A stretch of 64,000 nt of DNA from Stenotrophomonas rhizophila (GTDB lineage Bacteria > Pseudomonadota > Gammaproteobacteria > Xanthomonadales > Xanthomonadaceae), in contig NZ_CP007597.1 of NCBI RefSeq assembly GCF_000661955.1, positions 4,041,728 through 4,105,727 on the forward strand, read 5' to 3'. Below are positions 44,076 through 52,622 of this stretch, piece after piece. Positions within the stretch are counted from its first letter, which is position 1; each line of letters starts with the position of its first letter. A program made the position numbers and the translations under genes. The notes under the pieces are model-generated. The model did not search any database, was not told the origin of the DNA, and saw nothing but the letters and a program-made list of their open reading frames with translations.

Positions 44076-44966
44076 CTACAACCAGGGCAGCATCCAGTGG
44101 TCCACCATCAGGAAGGCGAACAGCGCCATCAGGTAGACGATGGAATAGCCGAACATCTTCATCGAGAAGATTTCATCCGGCGGGTTCAGCATGCGCCACG
44201 CATACCAGAGGAAGACCGCGTTGAGCACGATCGCACCGCCGAGGTAGAACATGCCGCTCATGCCGAACACCACCGGCAGGATGCTGACCACGGCCAGTGC
44301 GATCGAGTACACCATGATCGACTTGCGGGTATACGCCACGCCGTGGGTCACCGGCAGCATCGGGATCTCGGCCTTGGCGTAATCCTCGCGGCGGAAGATC
44401 GCCAGTGCCCAGAAATGCGGCGGGGTCCAGATGAAGATGATCAGCACCAGCAGCGATGCGTAGGCCCAGTCCCATGGGCCCTGCATGCCGGTGATCGCCG
44501 CCCAGCCGAGCATCGGCGGGGTGGCGCCGGCCAGGCCGCCGATGACGATGTTCTGCGAGGTCGCGCGCTTGAGGTACACGGTGTAGATCACCGCGTAACC
44601 AATCAGCGAGGCGAAGGTCAGCACGGCGGTGATCACGTTGACCCAGACCACCAGGATGGTCATCGACAGGGCGATCAGCAGCCCGGCAAACACCAGTACC
44701 TGCCACGGCTTGACCTTGCCCACCACCAGCGGGCGCCACGAGGTGCGCGCCATCTGCGCGTCAATGCGCGCATCCAGCAACTGGTTGATGGCCGCGGCCG
44801 CCGAGGCCGCCAGCCAGATGCCGAGGAAACCGAGCGCGCCGTCCAGCGCCTGCTGTGCGGTGGGCAGCCCGGGGATGGCCAGGAACATGCCGACCAGCGC
44901 GGTAAAGACGATGAGGGCGACGACCTTGGGCTTGGTCAGGTCCCAGTACTGACGATAACTGGCCAT
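44076..44966 (-). CDS. cyoE: Protoheme IX farnesyltransferase
   Basis: The 296-residue protein has about eight membrane spans and the prenyltransferase motifs [20 protein letters not shown] and [14 protein letters not shown], where Asp residues bind Mg-farnesyl diphosphate. It adds the farnesyl tail to haem B to give haem O, the first step to haem A, in the inner membrane. It follows ctaA by 4 bp on the minus strand and would be called ctaB in this locus. Confidence 0.93.
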   Translation of the reverse strand: MASYRQYWDLTKPKVVALIVFTALVGMFLAIPGLPTAQQALDGALGFLGIWLAASAAAAINQLLDARIDAQMARTSWRPLVVGKVKPWQVLVFAGLLIALSMTILVVWVNVITAVLTFASLIGYAVIYTVYLKRATSQNIVIGGLAGATPPMLGWAAITGMQGPWDWAYASLLVLIIFIWTPPHFWALAIFRREDYAKAEIPMLPVTHGVAYTRKSIMVYSIALAVVSILPVVFGMSGMFYLGGAIVLNAVFLWYAWRMLNPPDEIFSMKMFGYSIVYLMALFAFLMVDHWMLPWL

Positions 44967-44970
44967 GCCG

Positions 44971-46179
44971 TCAGCCTGCCTGCACGGCAGAAGCGGCACT
45001 ACCGGCCTTGCCGTCCGCGTCCGGCGCGCGCAGGCGCGCCAGCAGCGTGACCAGCACGAACAACAACGCCACCGCGCCGCCACTGTGGGCCACGGCCACT
45101 TCCAGCGGCACCGCCAGCTTCACGTTGAGAATGCCCAGGGTGATCTGCGCCACCACCAGCAGGCCCAGCGCGCTCGCCCAGCCGCGCATGCTCGGCAGCT
45201 TGAACAGGCGCACCGACAGCCACAGCAGGTACACGGCCACCACGATCGCCATCATGCGGTGCGCCATCTGGATGGCAATCCGCGAGGCCCCATCGAGCAC
45301 GCCGCCTTCGTAGTCCACGCCGATGCCGCGCCACAGGGTGAAGCCTTCCTTGAAATCGTGCTGCGGCCACCACTGGCTGACGCAGCGCGGGAAGTTGTCC
45401 AGCGATGCACTGCCGCCGCCGCAGGCGAGCGCGGCGTAGTTGGCGCTGACCCAGCCGCCCAGCGCGATCTGCAGCACCAGCACGGCCACGCCGGCGCGGA
45501 TCAGCCACTTCAGTTTCGGCGCTTCCACCAGCGTGATCGGCATGTGCGTGGCACGCCATGCCATCCACACCAGCAGGCCGAACATCAGCATGCCCCCCAG
45601 CAGATGGCCCATCACCACGATCGGCTTGAGCAGCCAGGTCACCGTCCACATGCCCAGCAACGCCTGGAAGATCACCACCGCCAGGGTCAGCAACGCGGCG
45701 CGGGCCAGGTCGATGTTGTTCCAGCGCAGCGCGGCCACCAGCAGGATGGCCTCGCCGATGATCGCCAGGATGCTGGCCGGCACGTGCATGCCCATCATGT
45801 AGAGCGGTATGCCGGTGGCCACCAGCACGCAGGCAGTGACCACGGCAGTGCTGCCCCAGCGACGGCGGCGCGTGGCCAGCAGCGCCAGGGTGAGGATCTC
45901 GATGCCGAGCGCGCCGGCCAGGAAGCGGTGCACCTGCTCGCGCCACGCCTTGTGGGTTTCCAGCGGGCGGATCTTGGCCGCTTCGTGCCCGACCACGTCG
46001 GCGGCGTGCTGCGGCCAGGTGACGCGGCCATAGCAGGTGGGCCAGTCCGGGCAGCTCAGGCCGGCATCTGACAGGCGCACGAACGAACCGAACATGATCG
46101 TGCTGGCGGTCATGATCAGCGCAAACCACGCCAGACGGTGGAAATTGCGGTGCAGCACCGGGCGTGCGGAGAGGCTCAT
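44971..46179 (-). CDS. ctaA: Haem A synthase (CtaA/COX15)
   Basis: The 402-residue protein has eight membrane segments with the family pattern [37 protein letters not shown], and [24 protein letters not shown], which hold the conserved His ligands and a glutamate. It oxidises haem O to haem A, the prosthetic group of the oxidase encoded upstream. It is in the inner membrane. The gene lies 4 bp upstream of cyoE in the same direction. Confidence 0.93.
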   Translation of the reverse strand: MSLSARPVLHRNFHRLAWFALIMTASTIMFGSFVRLSDAGLSCPDWPTCYGRVTWPQHAADVVGHEAAKIRPLETHKAWREQVHRFLAGALGIEILTLALLATRRRRWGSTAVVTACVLVATGIPLYMMGMHVPASILAIIGEAILLVAALRWNNIDLARAALLTLAVVIFQALLGMWTVTWLLKPIVVMGHLLGGMLMFGLLVWMAWRATHMPITLVEAPKLKWLIRAGVAVLVLQIALGGWVSANYAALACGGGSASLDNFPRCVSQWWPQHDFKEGFTLWRGIGVDYEGGVLDGASRIAIQMAHRMMAIVVAVYLLWLSVRLFKLPSMRGWASALGLLVVAQITLGILNVKLAVPLEVAVAHSGGAVALLFVLVTLLARLRAPDADGKAGSAASAVQAG

Positions 46180-46190
46180 CTAAACAGAAC

Positions 46191-46775
46191 TCACTTCAGT
46201 TTCAGCAGCGTGGCCAGGTCTTTGCGCAGACCGGCCATATCGAATCCCGGCGCATAGCGCATGATCACGAAACCGTTGGGATCGATCACATACACCGGCG
46301 TGCCGGCAGGGTCATCCACGGCGGGCAATGCGGCACGCAGGTCGGGCTGGTCGCGCAGCACGCGCAATGCGGGCACGCCCTGGACCTCGGCCGGCGGCGT
46401 GCCCAGCCACAGGATCTCGACATTATCGGCGTTATGCCCGAACAGCTGCCACACCTTGCCCAATCCCTGCGACAAAGTGACGCACGCGCTTGTACAGCCG
46501 GCAGACGGGGCCACCAGGATGCGCCAGGTGCGCGCTTCCGGATTCCATGCATACGGCTGGCCATTGGCCAGCGTGGGCGGCAGCGCGCGCAGATCGGCGG
46601 GGGGCTGCAGCAACTGGCCGCTGTTGCGGTGTGCGGTGGGCTGCCACCCCGAGAAGCGCAGCACACCGGCCAGCGCCATCGCACCGAAGAACAGGCCGAA
46701 CAGGGCGATCAGCGTCCAGCGGCCGCGTGAGCGCGGGGACAGCCGTTCCGGGGAAGTGGCATTCATGGGTGGCAT
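46191..46775 (-). CDS. Sco1-like thioredoxin-fold copper chaperone candidate
   Basis: The 194-residue protein has one N-terminal membrane anchor (WTLIALFGLFFGAMALAGVL) and a periplasmic domain with SAGCTSACVTLS, a CxxxC copper motif as in Sco proteins, and a thioredoxin-like VYVIDPNGFVIMRYAPG. The usual Pro after the second Cys is replaced by Val. Its place between the SURF1 gene and ctaA supports a role in loading CuA of cytochrome oxidase. ATG codons at 46775 or 46766 are possible starts. Confidence 0.65.
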   Translation of the reverse strand: MPPMNATSPERLSPRSRGRWTLIALFGLFFGAMALAGVLRFSGWQPTAHRNSGQLLQPPADLRALPPTLANGQPYAWNPEARTWRILVAPSAGCTSACVTLSQGLGKVWQLFGHNADNVEILWLGTPPAEVQGVPALRVLRDQPDLRAALPAVDDPAGTPVYVIDPNGFVIMRYAPGFDMAGLRKDLATLLKLK

Positions 46776-46793
46776 TTTCTCACGTTGGGGCGG

Positions 46794-47528
46794 TCAGCGC
46801 CGGGAGTCGGGGGAAACGCGGCGGCGTGAACGCAGCTCCAGTACCAGCGCGACCACCAGCACGGTCAACGCCAGCCCGAACCACTGCACCGCATAGCCCA
46901 GGTGACGGCTGGGCGGCAGCGTGTTGGGCAACAGGTCCAGGTCGCGGGCATAGCCGCCGGGCAGCGAAGGGTCCAGCCGCAGCACGCGGGTGGGCAGGCT
47001 GCCGGCGGGCAGCCCCAGCGCGCGCGCCACCTCGTCCGGGGGCATGCGGTTGGCCAGCCAGATCCCGGGCTGCACGGTGGTGGCCAAGGCCGGGCCCAGG
47101 GCGATGCCGCTGGCCGGTGGCGGCGCCAGCAGCCCGGCGATGCGGGCGTGGCCGTGTGGCGGCTGCAGGGGCGGCAGCACGCGGTCGGGCGGCATCGGCT
47201 GCCAGCCCAGGTCGACCAGCACGCGCGCGCCACCATCGCTCAGGAAAGGCTGGTACAGCTTGAAACCGGCGCGGCCCTCGCGGGTCTGGTTGTCCAGCAG
47301 CACGGTGCCAGGCAGGTATTGCCCGCGGTCTTCCACCCAGCGCAACGTTGGCGGCGCCGACAGCGCGGCGGCCAGGCTCAGCGCCTGCGCATGCGCCGGC
47401 ACCTGCTGGTCGAGCAGCGCCTGCTTTTCATGCATGCGCTGCAGCTGCCAGTGGCCCAGCAGGCAGAAACCGGTGATCACCAGTACCGCGGCCACCCAAC
47501 CGATCAGGCGTGTGTGCTTTCGCATCAT
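46794..47528 (-). CDS. SURF1-family cytochrome oxidase assembly protein
   Basis: The 244-residue product has two terminal membrane helices (LIGWVAAVLVITGFCLLGHWQLQR and YAVQWFGLALTVLVVALVLE) around a periplasmic domain with GQYLPGTVLLDNQTREGRAGF and VLVDLGWQP. This is the SURF1 layout. It assists insertion of haem A into subunit I. It lies in the cta locus between the Sco-like gene and ctaE. The ATG at 47528 lacks an obvious RBS. Confidence 0.85.
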   Translation of the reverse strand: MMRKHTRLIGWVAAVLVITGFCLLGHWQLQRMHEKQALLDQQVPAHAQALSLAAALSAPPTLRWVEDRGQYLPGTVLLDNQTREGRAGFKLYQPFLSDGGARVLVDLGWQPMPPDRVLPPLQPPHGHARIAGLLAPPPASGIALGPALATTVQPGIWLANRMPPDEVARALGLPAGSLPTRVLRLDPSLPGGYARDLDLLPNTLPPSRHLGYAVQWFGLALTVLVVALVLELRSRRRVSPDSRR

Positions 47529-47585
47529 GACAACGGCGGCCAAACGCGGTGATATAGGCGTACCCGCCCTGCCATCGAGCCGCGC

Positions 47586-47804
47586 ATGAATGATTCGTTG
47601 AAGACCCTGCTGGTAATCGCGTTTCTGATCGTCATCGTCTGGAATCTGGGCGCCGGGCTGTATTACCTGCTGGTCGATCGCGGCCAGACCAAGCGCACCG
47701 TCAATGCGCTCACCCGCCGCATCGCGGTGTCGGTGGCGCTGATCGCGCTGGTGGCCATCGGCATCTACAGCGGCTGGATCAAACCCCACGGCATCGGCGG
47801 TTGA
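47586..47804 (+). CDS. Twin-transmembrane DUF2909-family protein
   Basis: The 72-residue protein has two membrane spans (LLVIAFLIVIVWNLGAGLYYLL and AVSVALIALVAIGIYSGWI) with a basic loop TKRTVNALTRRIA. The DUF2909 family is usually found beside cytochrome c oxidase genes. It lies on the plus strand, opposite to the flanking cta genes, so it must have its own promoter in the SURF1/DUF2909 gap. A role in oxidase assembly is plausible but not shown. Confidence 0.7.
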   Translation: MNDSLKTLLVIAFLIVIVWNLGAGLYYLLVDRGQTKRTVNALTRRIAVSVALIALVAIGIYSGWIKPHGIGG

Positions 47805-47857
47805 CCACATTCCACTGACGCCGCACCCGGACAGGTGCGGCAGGTGTCGTCCCGACG

Positions 47858-48733
47858 CTACAGCACGTAGACGAACAGGAACAGCATCAGCCACACCACG
47901 TCGACGAAGTGCCAGTACCAGGCCGCCGCTTCGAAGCCGAAGTGGTTGTCGCGGGTGAAGTGCCCCTTGGCCGAGCGCAGCCACATCACGCCCAGCATGA
48001 TGGTGCCCAGCAGCACGTGCGCACCGTGGAAGCCGGTGAGCATGAAGAACGTGGAGCCGTAGATGCCCGAGCCCAGGGTGAGGTTGAGTTCCTTGTAGGC
48101 GTGGATGTATTCCTCGGCCTGCAGGGTCAGGAAGAACACGCCCAGCACCACGGTCAGGCCCAGCCAGACCAGCAGCTGGCGGCGGTTGCCGGCCTTGAGC
48201 GCGTGGTGGGCGATGGTGAGGGTGACGCCGGAGGTGAGCAGGATCAGCGTGTTGATCAGCGGCAGGCCCCAGGCCGGAATGGTCTGGAAGTGGCCGCCGA
48301 TGCTGCCCGGGCCATTGGTGGGCCACGCGGCGGAATAACCATCCCACAGCAGTTCGTTGGTCATCACCCCGTCGCCCTCGCCGCCCAGCCACGGCAGGCC
48401 CAGGTTGCGGGTGTAGAACAGCGCGCCGAAGAACGCACCGAAGAACATCACTTCGGAGAAGATGAACCACACCATGCCCATCCGGAACGAACCGTCCACC
48501 TGGCGGTTGTAGTTGCCGGCCTGCGATTCGCGCACCACGTCGCTGAACCACCAGAACAGGGTGAGCACCAGCATCGCGATGCCGGCGTAGAAGGTCCACT
48601 TGCCCCAGCCGGAATCATTGAGCCAGCTGGCCACGCCCACCATGGTCACCATCATCGCGATGGAACCGATGAACGGCCATTTGCTGTGCGTGGGCACGAA
48701 GTACACGTTGGCATCGGGGCTTTGCTGGGCCAT
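47858..48733 (-). CDS. ctaE: Cytochrome c oxidase subunit III
   Basis: The 291-residue protein has seven membrane helices and the subunit III pattern SKWPFIGSIAMMVTM, FIFSEVMFFGAFFGALFYTR, LLTSGVTLTIAHHALK, and the terminal WYWHFVDVVWLMLFLFVYVL with His in the family positions. It is the third core subunit of the aa3-type oxidase in the inner membrane. It sits 22 bp downstream of ctaG. Confidence 0.93.
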   Translation of the reverse strand: MAQQSPDANVYFVPTHSKWPFIGSIAMMVTMVGVASWLNDSGWGKWTFYAGIAMLVLTLFWWFSDVVRESQAGNYNRQVDGSFRMGMVWFIFSEVMFFGAFFGALFYTRNLGLPWLGGEGDGVMTNELLWDGYSAAWPTNGPGSIGGHFQTIPAWGLPLINTLILLTSGVTLTIAHHALKAGNRRQLLVWLGLTVVLGVFFLTLQAEEYIHAYKELNLTLGSGIYGSTFFMLTGFHGAHVLLGTIMLGVMWLRSAKGHFTRDNHFGFEAAAWYWHFVDVVWLMLFLFVYVL

Positions 48734-48755
48734 GGTCTTGGGGTCCGGTGCGTAT

Positions 48756-49349
48756 CTAGGGAGCAGCGTGTGCGTTGGCTGTTGCCGCCACGGCGGCAGG
48801 CAACTGCGCCGACAACGCGTCGTTCTTGTAGAAGGTGTAGGACAGGGTGATGGTCTTGATGTTGGCCGGCAGGTCCGGGTCGACGATGAAGCGCACCGGC
48901 ATGTCGCGCTTTTCGCCGGCCTGCAGGGTCTGCGCGGTGAAGCAGAAGCATTCGGTCTTGCTGAAGTAGCCCGACGCCTTGGCCGGTGCCACCGACGGCA
49001 CCGCGCTGCCCACCAGCGCGCGGTCGCTGTCGTTGCGGGCGTAGTACAGCGCCTCGTTGAGCTCGCCCGGCACTACGTCCATGGTCAGCTGTTCGGGATG
49101 GAACGCCCACGGCAGCTTGGAATTGACCCCGCCGTCGAACTCCACCCGCACGGTGCGCTTGCCCGGCGCGCTGACGCCCGCCGCCGCGGCGCCGGGACCA
49201 CGCTCCAGGCGCACGCCGAATACCTTTTCGCAGGCGATGCGGTACAGCGGCACCAGCGAGAAGGTCAGCACGAACACGGCCAGCGCCACCCCGATCAGGC
49301 GGGGCAGGCCCGCTGTGCGTGCGGGAACGGCCGGGCCGGTGTCGCTCAT
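48756..49349 (-). CDS. ctaG: Cytochrome c oxidase assembly protein CtaG/Cox11
   Basis: The 197-residue protein has one membrane anchor ([20 protein letters not shown]) followed by the Cox11 domain with [17 protein letters not shown], the copper-binding [22 protein letters not shown], and [12 protein letters not shown]. It delivers copper to CuB in subunit I. Its start overlaps the stop of the small upstream gene (ATGA). It is in the periplasm, anchored in the inner membrane. Confidence 0.92.
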   Translation of the reverse strand: MSDTGPAVPARTAGLPRLIGVALAVFVLTFSLVPLYRIACEKVFGVRLERGPGAAAAGVSAPGKRTVRVEFDGGVNSKLPWAFHPEQLTMDVVPGELNEALYYARNDSDRALVGSAVPSVAPAKASGYFSKTECFCFTAQTLQAGEKRDMPVRFIVDPDLPANIKTITLSYTFYKNDALSAQLPAAVAATANAHAAP

Positions 49350-49480
49350 CGCCCGATCACCCCGGTCAGGATGAAGCCGACGTACACCGCCACCGCCACC
49401 AGCCCGATCTTCCACGCGGTGCGGTGCGCACGACGGCGCTGCAGGGCCTGCATGTCCACGTTGTTGGGAGCGTTCGTCAT
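49346..49480 (-). CDS. Small (44-residue) cytochrome oxidase assembly-type membrane protein
   Basis: The frame encodes [20 protein letters not shown] followed by one membrane span ([20 protein letters not shown]). It runs from ATG at 49480 to the TGA that overlaps the ctaG start as ATGA. It sits 7 bp after ctaD. A basic N-terminus, single helix and position between subunit I and Cox11 match the small oxidase assembly proteins of beta- and gammaproteobacteria. It is too short for ordinary ORF cut-offs. Confidence 0.75.
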   Translation of the reverse strand: MTNAPNNVDMQALQRRRAHRTAWKIGLVAVAVYVGFILTGVIGR

Positions 49481-49487
49481 GGCCACC

Positions 49488-51098
49488 TCAGTGGGTGATG
49501 TCGTCATGGGCCAGGTCGCCCGGGCGGATCACCGGCGGCGTGGTGAAGGTGTGCGCCGGTGCCGGCGACGGCAGCGTCCACTCCAGCCCGCGCGCGCCTT
49601 CCCAGACCCGGTCCGTGGCCTTTTCGCCGTGGCGCAGCGAGTGCAGCAGGATCGCGGCCATCATGAAGGGCGTGGCGAACATGCCGAACGCACCGATCGA
49701 GCTGATCAGGTTCCAGTCGGCGAACGCCACGCTGTAATCGGGGATACGGCGCGGCATGCCGGCCAGGCCCAGGAAGTGCTGCGGGAAGAACAGCAGGTTC
49801 ACGAATACGATTGACCACCAGAAGTGGAACTTGGCCCACTTCTCGCTGTACATCCGCCCGGTCCACTTCGGCCACCAGTAGTACACCGCGGCGATCAGCG
49901 CGAACACCGCGCCGGTGACCAGCACGTAGTGGAAGTGCGCCACCACGAAGTAGGTGTCGTGATACTGGAAGTCGGCCACCACAATCGCCAGCATCAGCCC
50001 GGAGAAGCCGCCGATGGTGAACAGGATCACGAAGGCCACCGCCCACAGCATCGGGGCTTCGAAGGTGAGCGAACCGCGCCACATGGTGCTCACCCAGTTG
50101 AATACCTTCACCCCGGTCGGGATGGAGATCAGCATGGTGGCGAACATGAAGTAGATTTCGCCGCCCAGCGGCATGCCCACGGTGAACATGTGGTGGGCCC
50201 AGACGATGAACGACAGGAAGGCAATCGCCGCCACCGCGTAGACCATGGCCTGGTAGCCGAACAGCGGTTTGCGGCTGAAGGTGGGGATGATCTCGCTGAC
50301 CACGCCGAACGCCGGCAGGATCATGATGTACACCTCCGGGTGCCCGAAGAACCAGAAGATGTGCTGGAACATCACCGGGTCGCCGCCGCCGGCCGCGTTG
50401 AAGAAGCTGGTGCCGAAGAACTTGTCGGTGAGCAGCATGGTCACCGCACCGGCCAGCACCGGCATCACCGCGATCAGCAGGAAGGCGGTGATCAGCCAGG
50501 CCCAGCAGAAGATCGGCATTTTCAGCAGGTCGATGCCGGGCGCGCGCATGTTGAGCACGGTGGCGATGATGTTGATCGCGCCCATGATCGAACTGATGCC
50601 GGCCACGTGGATGGCGAACACGCTGAAGGCCACGTTGTAGCCGCCCTGCAGCGACAGCGGCGGGTACAGCGTCCAGCCACCGGCAGGCGCGCCACCGGGC
50701 AGGAACAGGGTGACCAGCAGCAGGCTGAAGGCCACCGGCAGCAGCCAGAACGACCAGTTGTTCATGCGCGGCAGCGCCATGTCCGGCGCGCCGATCTGCA
50801 GCGGGATCATCCAGTTGGCCAGGCCGACGAAGGCCGGCATCACGCCGCCGAAGATCATCACCAAGGCGTGCACGGTGGTCATCTGGTTGAAGAACTCGGG
50901 CTTGACGAACTGCAGGCCCGGTTGCATCAGCTCGGCGCGGATGACCACGCTCATGGCCGCGCCGATGATGAACATGATGAAGCTGAAAAGCAGGTAGAGC
51001 GTGCCGATGTCCTTGTGGTTGGTCGAGAACAACCAACGCTCCACGAAGCTCTGCTGATGCCCGTGGTGCCCATCGTGGTCAACTGCGGAATGCGCCAT
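49488..51098 (-). CDS. ctaD: Cytochrome c oxidase subunit I
   Basis: The 536-residue protein has twelve membrane segments and every expected ligand region: TTVHALVMIFGGVMPAF (haem a His), FFGHPEVYIMILPAFG with the His-Tyr cross-link site for CuB, VWAHHMFTVG with the CuB His pair, and VVAHFHYVL with both haem His residues. It starts MAHSAVDHDGHH. It reduces O2 to water at the haem a3-CuB centre. It lies 64 bp downstream of ctaC. Confidence 0.97.
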   Translation of the reverse strand: MAHSAVDHDGHHGHQQSFVERWLFSTNHKDIGTLYLLFSFIMFIIGAAMSVVIRAELMQPGLQFVKPEFFNQMTTVHALVMIFGGVMPAFVGLANWMIPLQIGAPDMALPRMNNWSFWLLPVAFSLLLVTLFLPGGAPAGGWTLYPPLSLQGGYNVAFSVFAIHVAGISSIMGAINIIATVLNMRAPGIDLLKMPIFCWAWLITAFLLIAVMPVLAGAVTMLLTDKFFGTSFFNAAGGGDPVMFQHIFWFFGHPEVYIMILPAFGVVSEIIPTFSRKPLFGYQAMVYAVAAIAFLSFIVWAHHMFTVGMPLGGEIYFMFATMLISIPTGVKVFNWVSTMWRGSLTFEAPMLWAVAFVILFTIGGFSGLMLAIVVADFQYHDTYFVVAHFHYVLVTGAVFALIAAVYYWWPKWTGRMYSEKWAKFHFWWSIVFVNLLFFPQHFLGLAGMPRRIPDYSVAFADWNLISSIGAFGMFATPFMMAAILLHSLRHGEKATDRVWEGARGLEWTLPSPAPAHTFTTPPVIRPGDLAHDDITH

Positions 51099-51162
51099 CG
51101 CAACTACACCTCACTGGATCCGGTGGTACCCACGCCTGCCGGGTGGCAGGCGCAGCTCGATT

Positions 51163-52116
51163 TCAGGCGTTGCTGCCCGCTGCTGCCGGTGCCGGTGCCG
51201 GTGGCGGCGTTGCCTCCGGCGTGGCGGCAGGCGCGGCATCGGCGGGTGCCGGTGCTGCAGGCGTCGCTGCCGGCGCAGGTGCCGGTGCCGGTGCGGGCTT
51301 GCGTGAGGCCAGCCATTTCTGGAAGTCCTCCTTGGACACCGCTTCCACCACGATGGGCATGAAGCCATGGTCCTTGCCGCACAGCTCGGCGCACTGGCCG
51401 CGGTAGACGCCGGGCGTCTCGATGTTGGTCCAGGCCTCGTTGATGAAGCCGGGAATGGCATCCTGCTTCCAGCCCAGCGCCGGCACCCACCAGGCGTGGA
51501 TGACGTCGTCGGAGGTGATCACGAAGCGCACCTTGGTATCCACCGGCAGCACCAGCCGGTTGTCCACTTCCAGCAGGTAGTGCGGGTGCGATGCCAGCGT
51601 GGGCACCGTGCCGCTCTGCCGCACGCGGTCGGACTCGCGGTCCAGGCGGCTGGTGAAGGTGACGTCCTCACCGAGGTATTCGTACTTCCACATCCACTGG
51701 TAGCCGGTGACCTTCACGGTCATTTCCGAATCGCGGGTGTCGTAGAACTTGATCAGGTTGGCCGTGGCCGGCCAGGCCATCACCACCAGGATGATCACCG
51801 GGATCACCGTCCAGATGACCTCGGCCTTGGTGTTGTGGCTGAAGGTGGCCGCGACCGCGCCCTTGGATTTGCGGAACTTGAACATGGCGTAGAACATCGC
51901 GCCGAACACGATCACGCCGATCACGGTGCACACCCACAGCGAGAACAGGTTGGATTCCCACGCCAACCGCGCGCTCTGGGTCACCCCCTTGCCCATGTTC
52001 AACTGCCACGGTTTGGGGTCGGCCGCCTGGGCCCACGCCAATGCGGGCGCCAGCAGTGCTGCCCCGCTCATTGTTGCTGTTGCGAACGTCCTGCCCCACT
52101 TTCTGCGTTGCTTCAT
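51163..52116 (-). CDS. ctaC: Cytochrome c oxidase subunit II
   Basis: The 317-residue protein has a signal peptide (ending LAWAQA), two membrane helices and the cupredoxin domain. The CuA site is clear: HAWWVPALG gives a His and GQCAELCGKDHGFM gives two Cys, His and Met. Aromatic residues in YQWMWKYEY form the electron entry. An unusual C-terminal tail of about 45 residues rich in Ala and Pro follows the domain. It accepts electrons from cytochrome c in the periplasm. It is the first gene of the minus-strand cta locus. Confidence 0.95.
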   Translation of the reverse strand: MKQRRKWGRTFATATMSGAALLAPALAWAQAADPKPWQLNMGKGVTQSARLAWESNLFSLWVCTVIGVIVFGAMFYAMFKFRKSKGAVAATFSHNTKAEVIWTVIPVIILVVMAWPATANLIKFYDTRDSEMTVKVTGYQWMWKYEYLGEDVTFTSRLDRESDRVRQSGTVPTLASHPHYLLEVDNRLVLPVDTKVRFVITSDDVIHAWWVPALGWKQDAIPGFINEAWTNIETPGVYRGQCAELCGKDHGFMPIVVEAVSKEDFQKWLASRKPAPAPAPAPAATPAAPAPADAAPAATPEATPPPAPAPAAAGSNA

Positions 52117-52622
52117 TGCCTAGACCCTTAGCGTCGTCGGTTGCAGCCATTGCGGGCCGCGAGCAAGCCTTCTGGTTTTCCGGGCCGGTGGATTGGCCCC
52201 GAGCGGTCCTTCTCGCCACCGGCGCGGCACCATGCCCATTCAGGGCGGTGACGCACTCCGGCAACTACCCGGCGGCGGGGATGACCTCGCGCTCCGGGAC
52301 CTTCAACACAGCAAACAGCAGGACGAACAGCGGGGGCATGGAGCGCCTGTGGGGGACGCAATTCCTGCTGCAGGAAACGTCTCGATGGTAGCCCTGCACT
52401 CGCGACAGTAGCAAGGGTCCATTCACATTTTCAGGAATGGTGCAACACAGCATGAGGTCCGGCGGTACTTTTGACGAAATCAGCACACTATTCACAGGCT
52501 ACCTCGTTCCCGCCGAATCCCTTTGTATGAAAGGCTATGGGTGTGATCAGGCAGCGCCGTGAAAGTGCTTCCAAGCGCCAAAAAACGATTAAAATGGTCA
52601 AGTTCTCCACGAGCCAACCGGC
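52117..52622. other. 506-bp divergent intergenic region between ctaC and putA
   Basis: It must carry the promoters of both the cta locus and putA. An AT-rich stretch with ATTAAAAT at 52587-52594 sits about 30 bp upstream of the putA start and could be its -10 region. No clear operator, hairpin or coding frame is supported. Confidence 0.4.
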
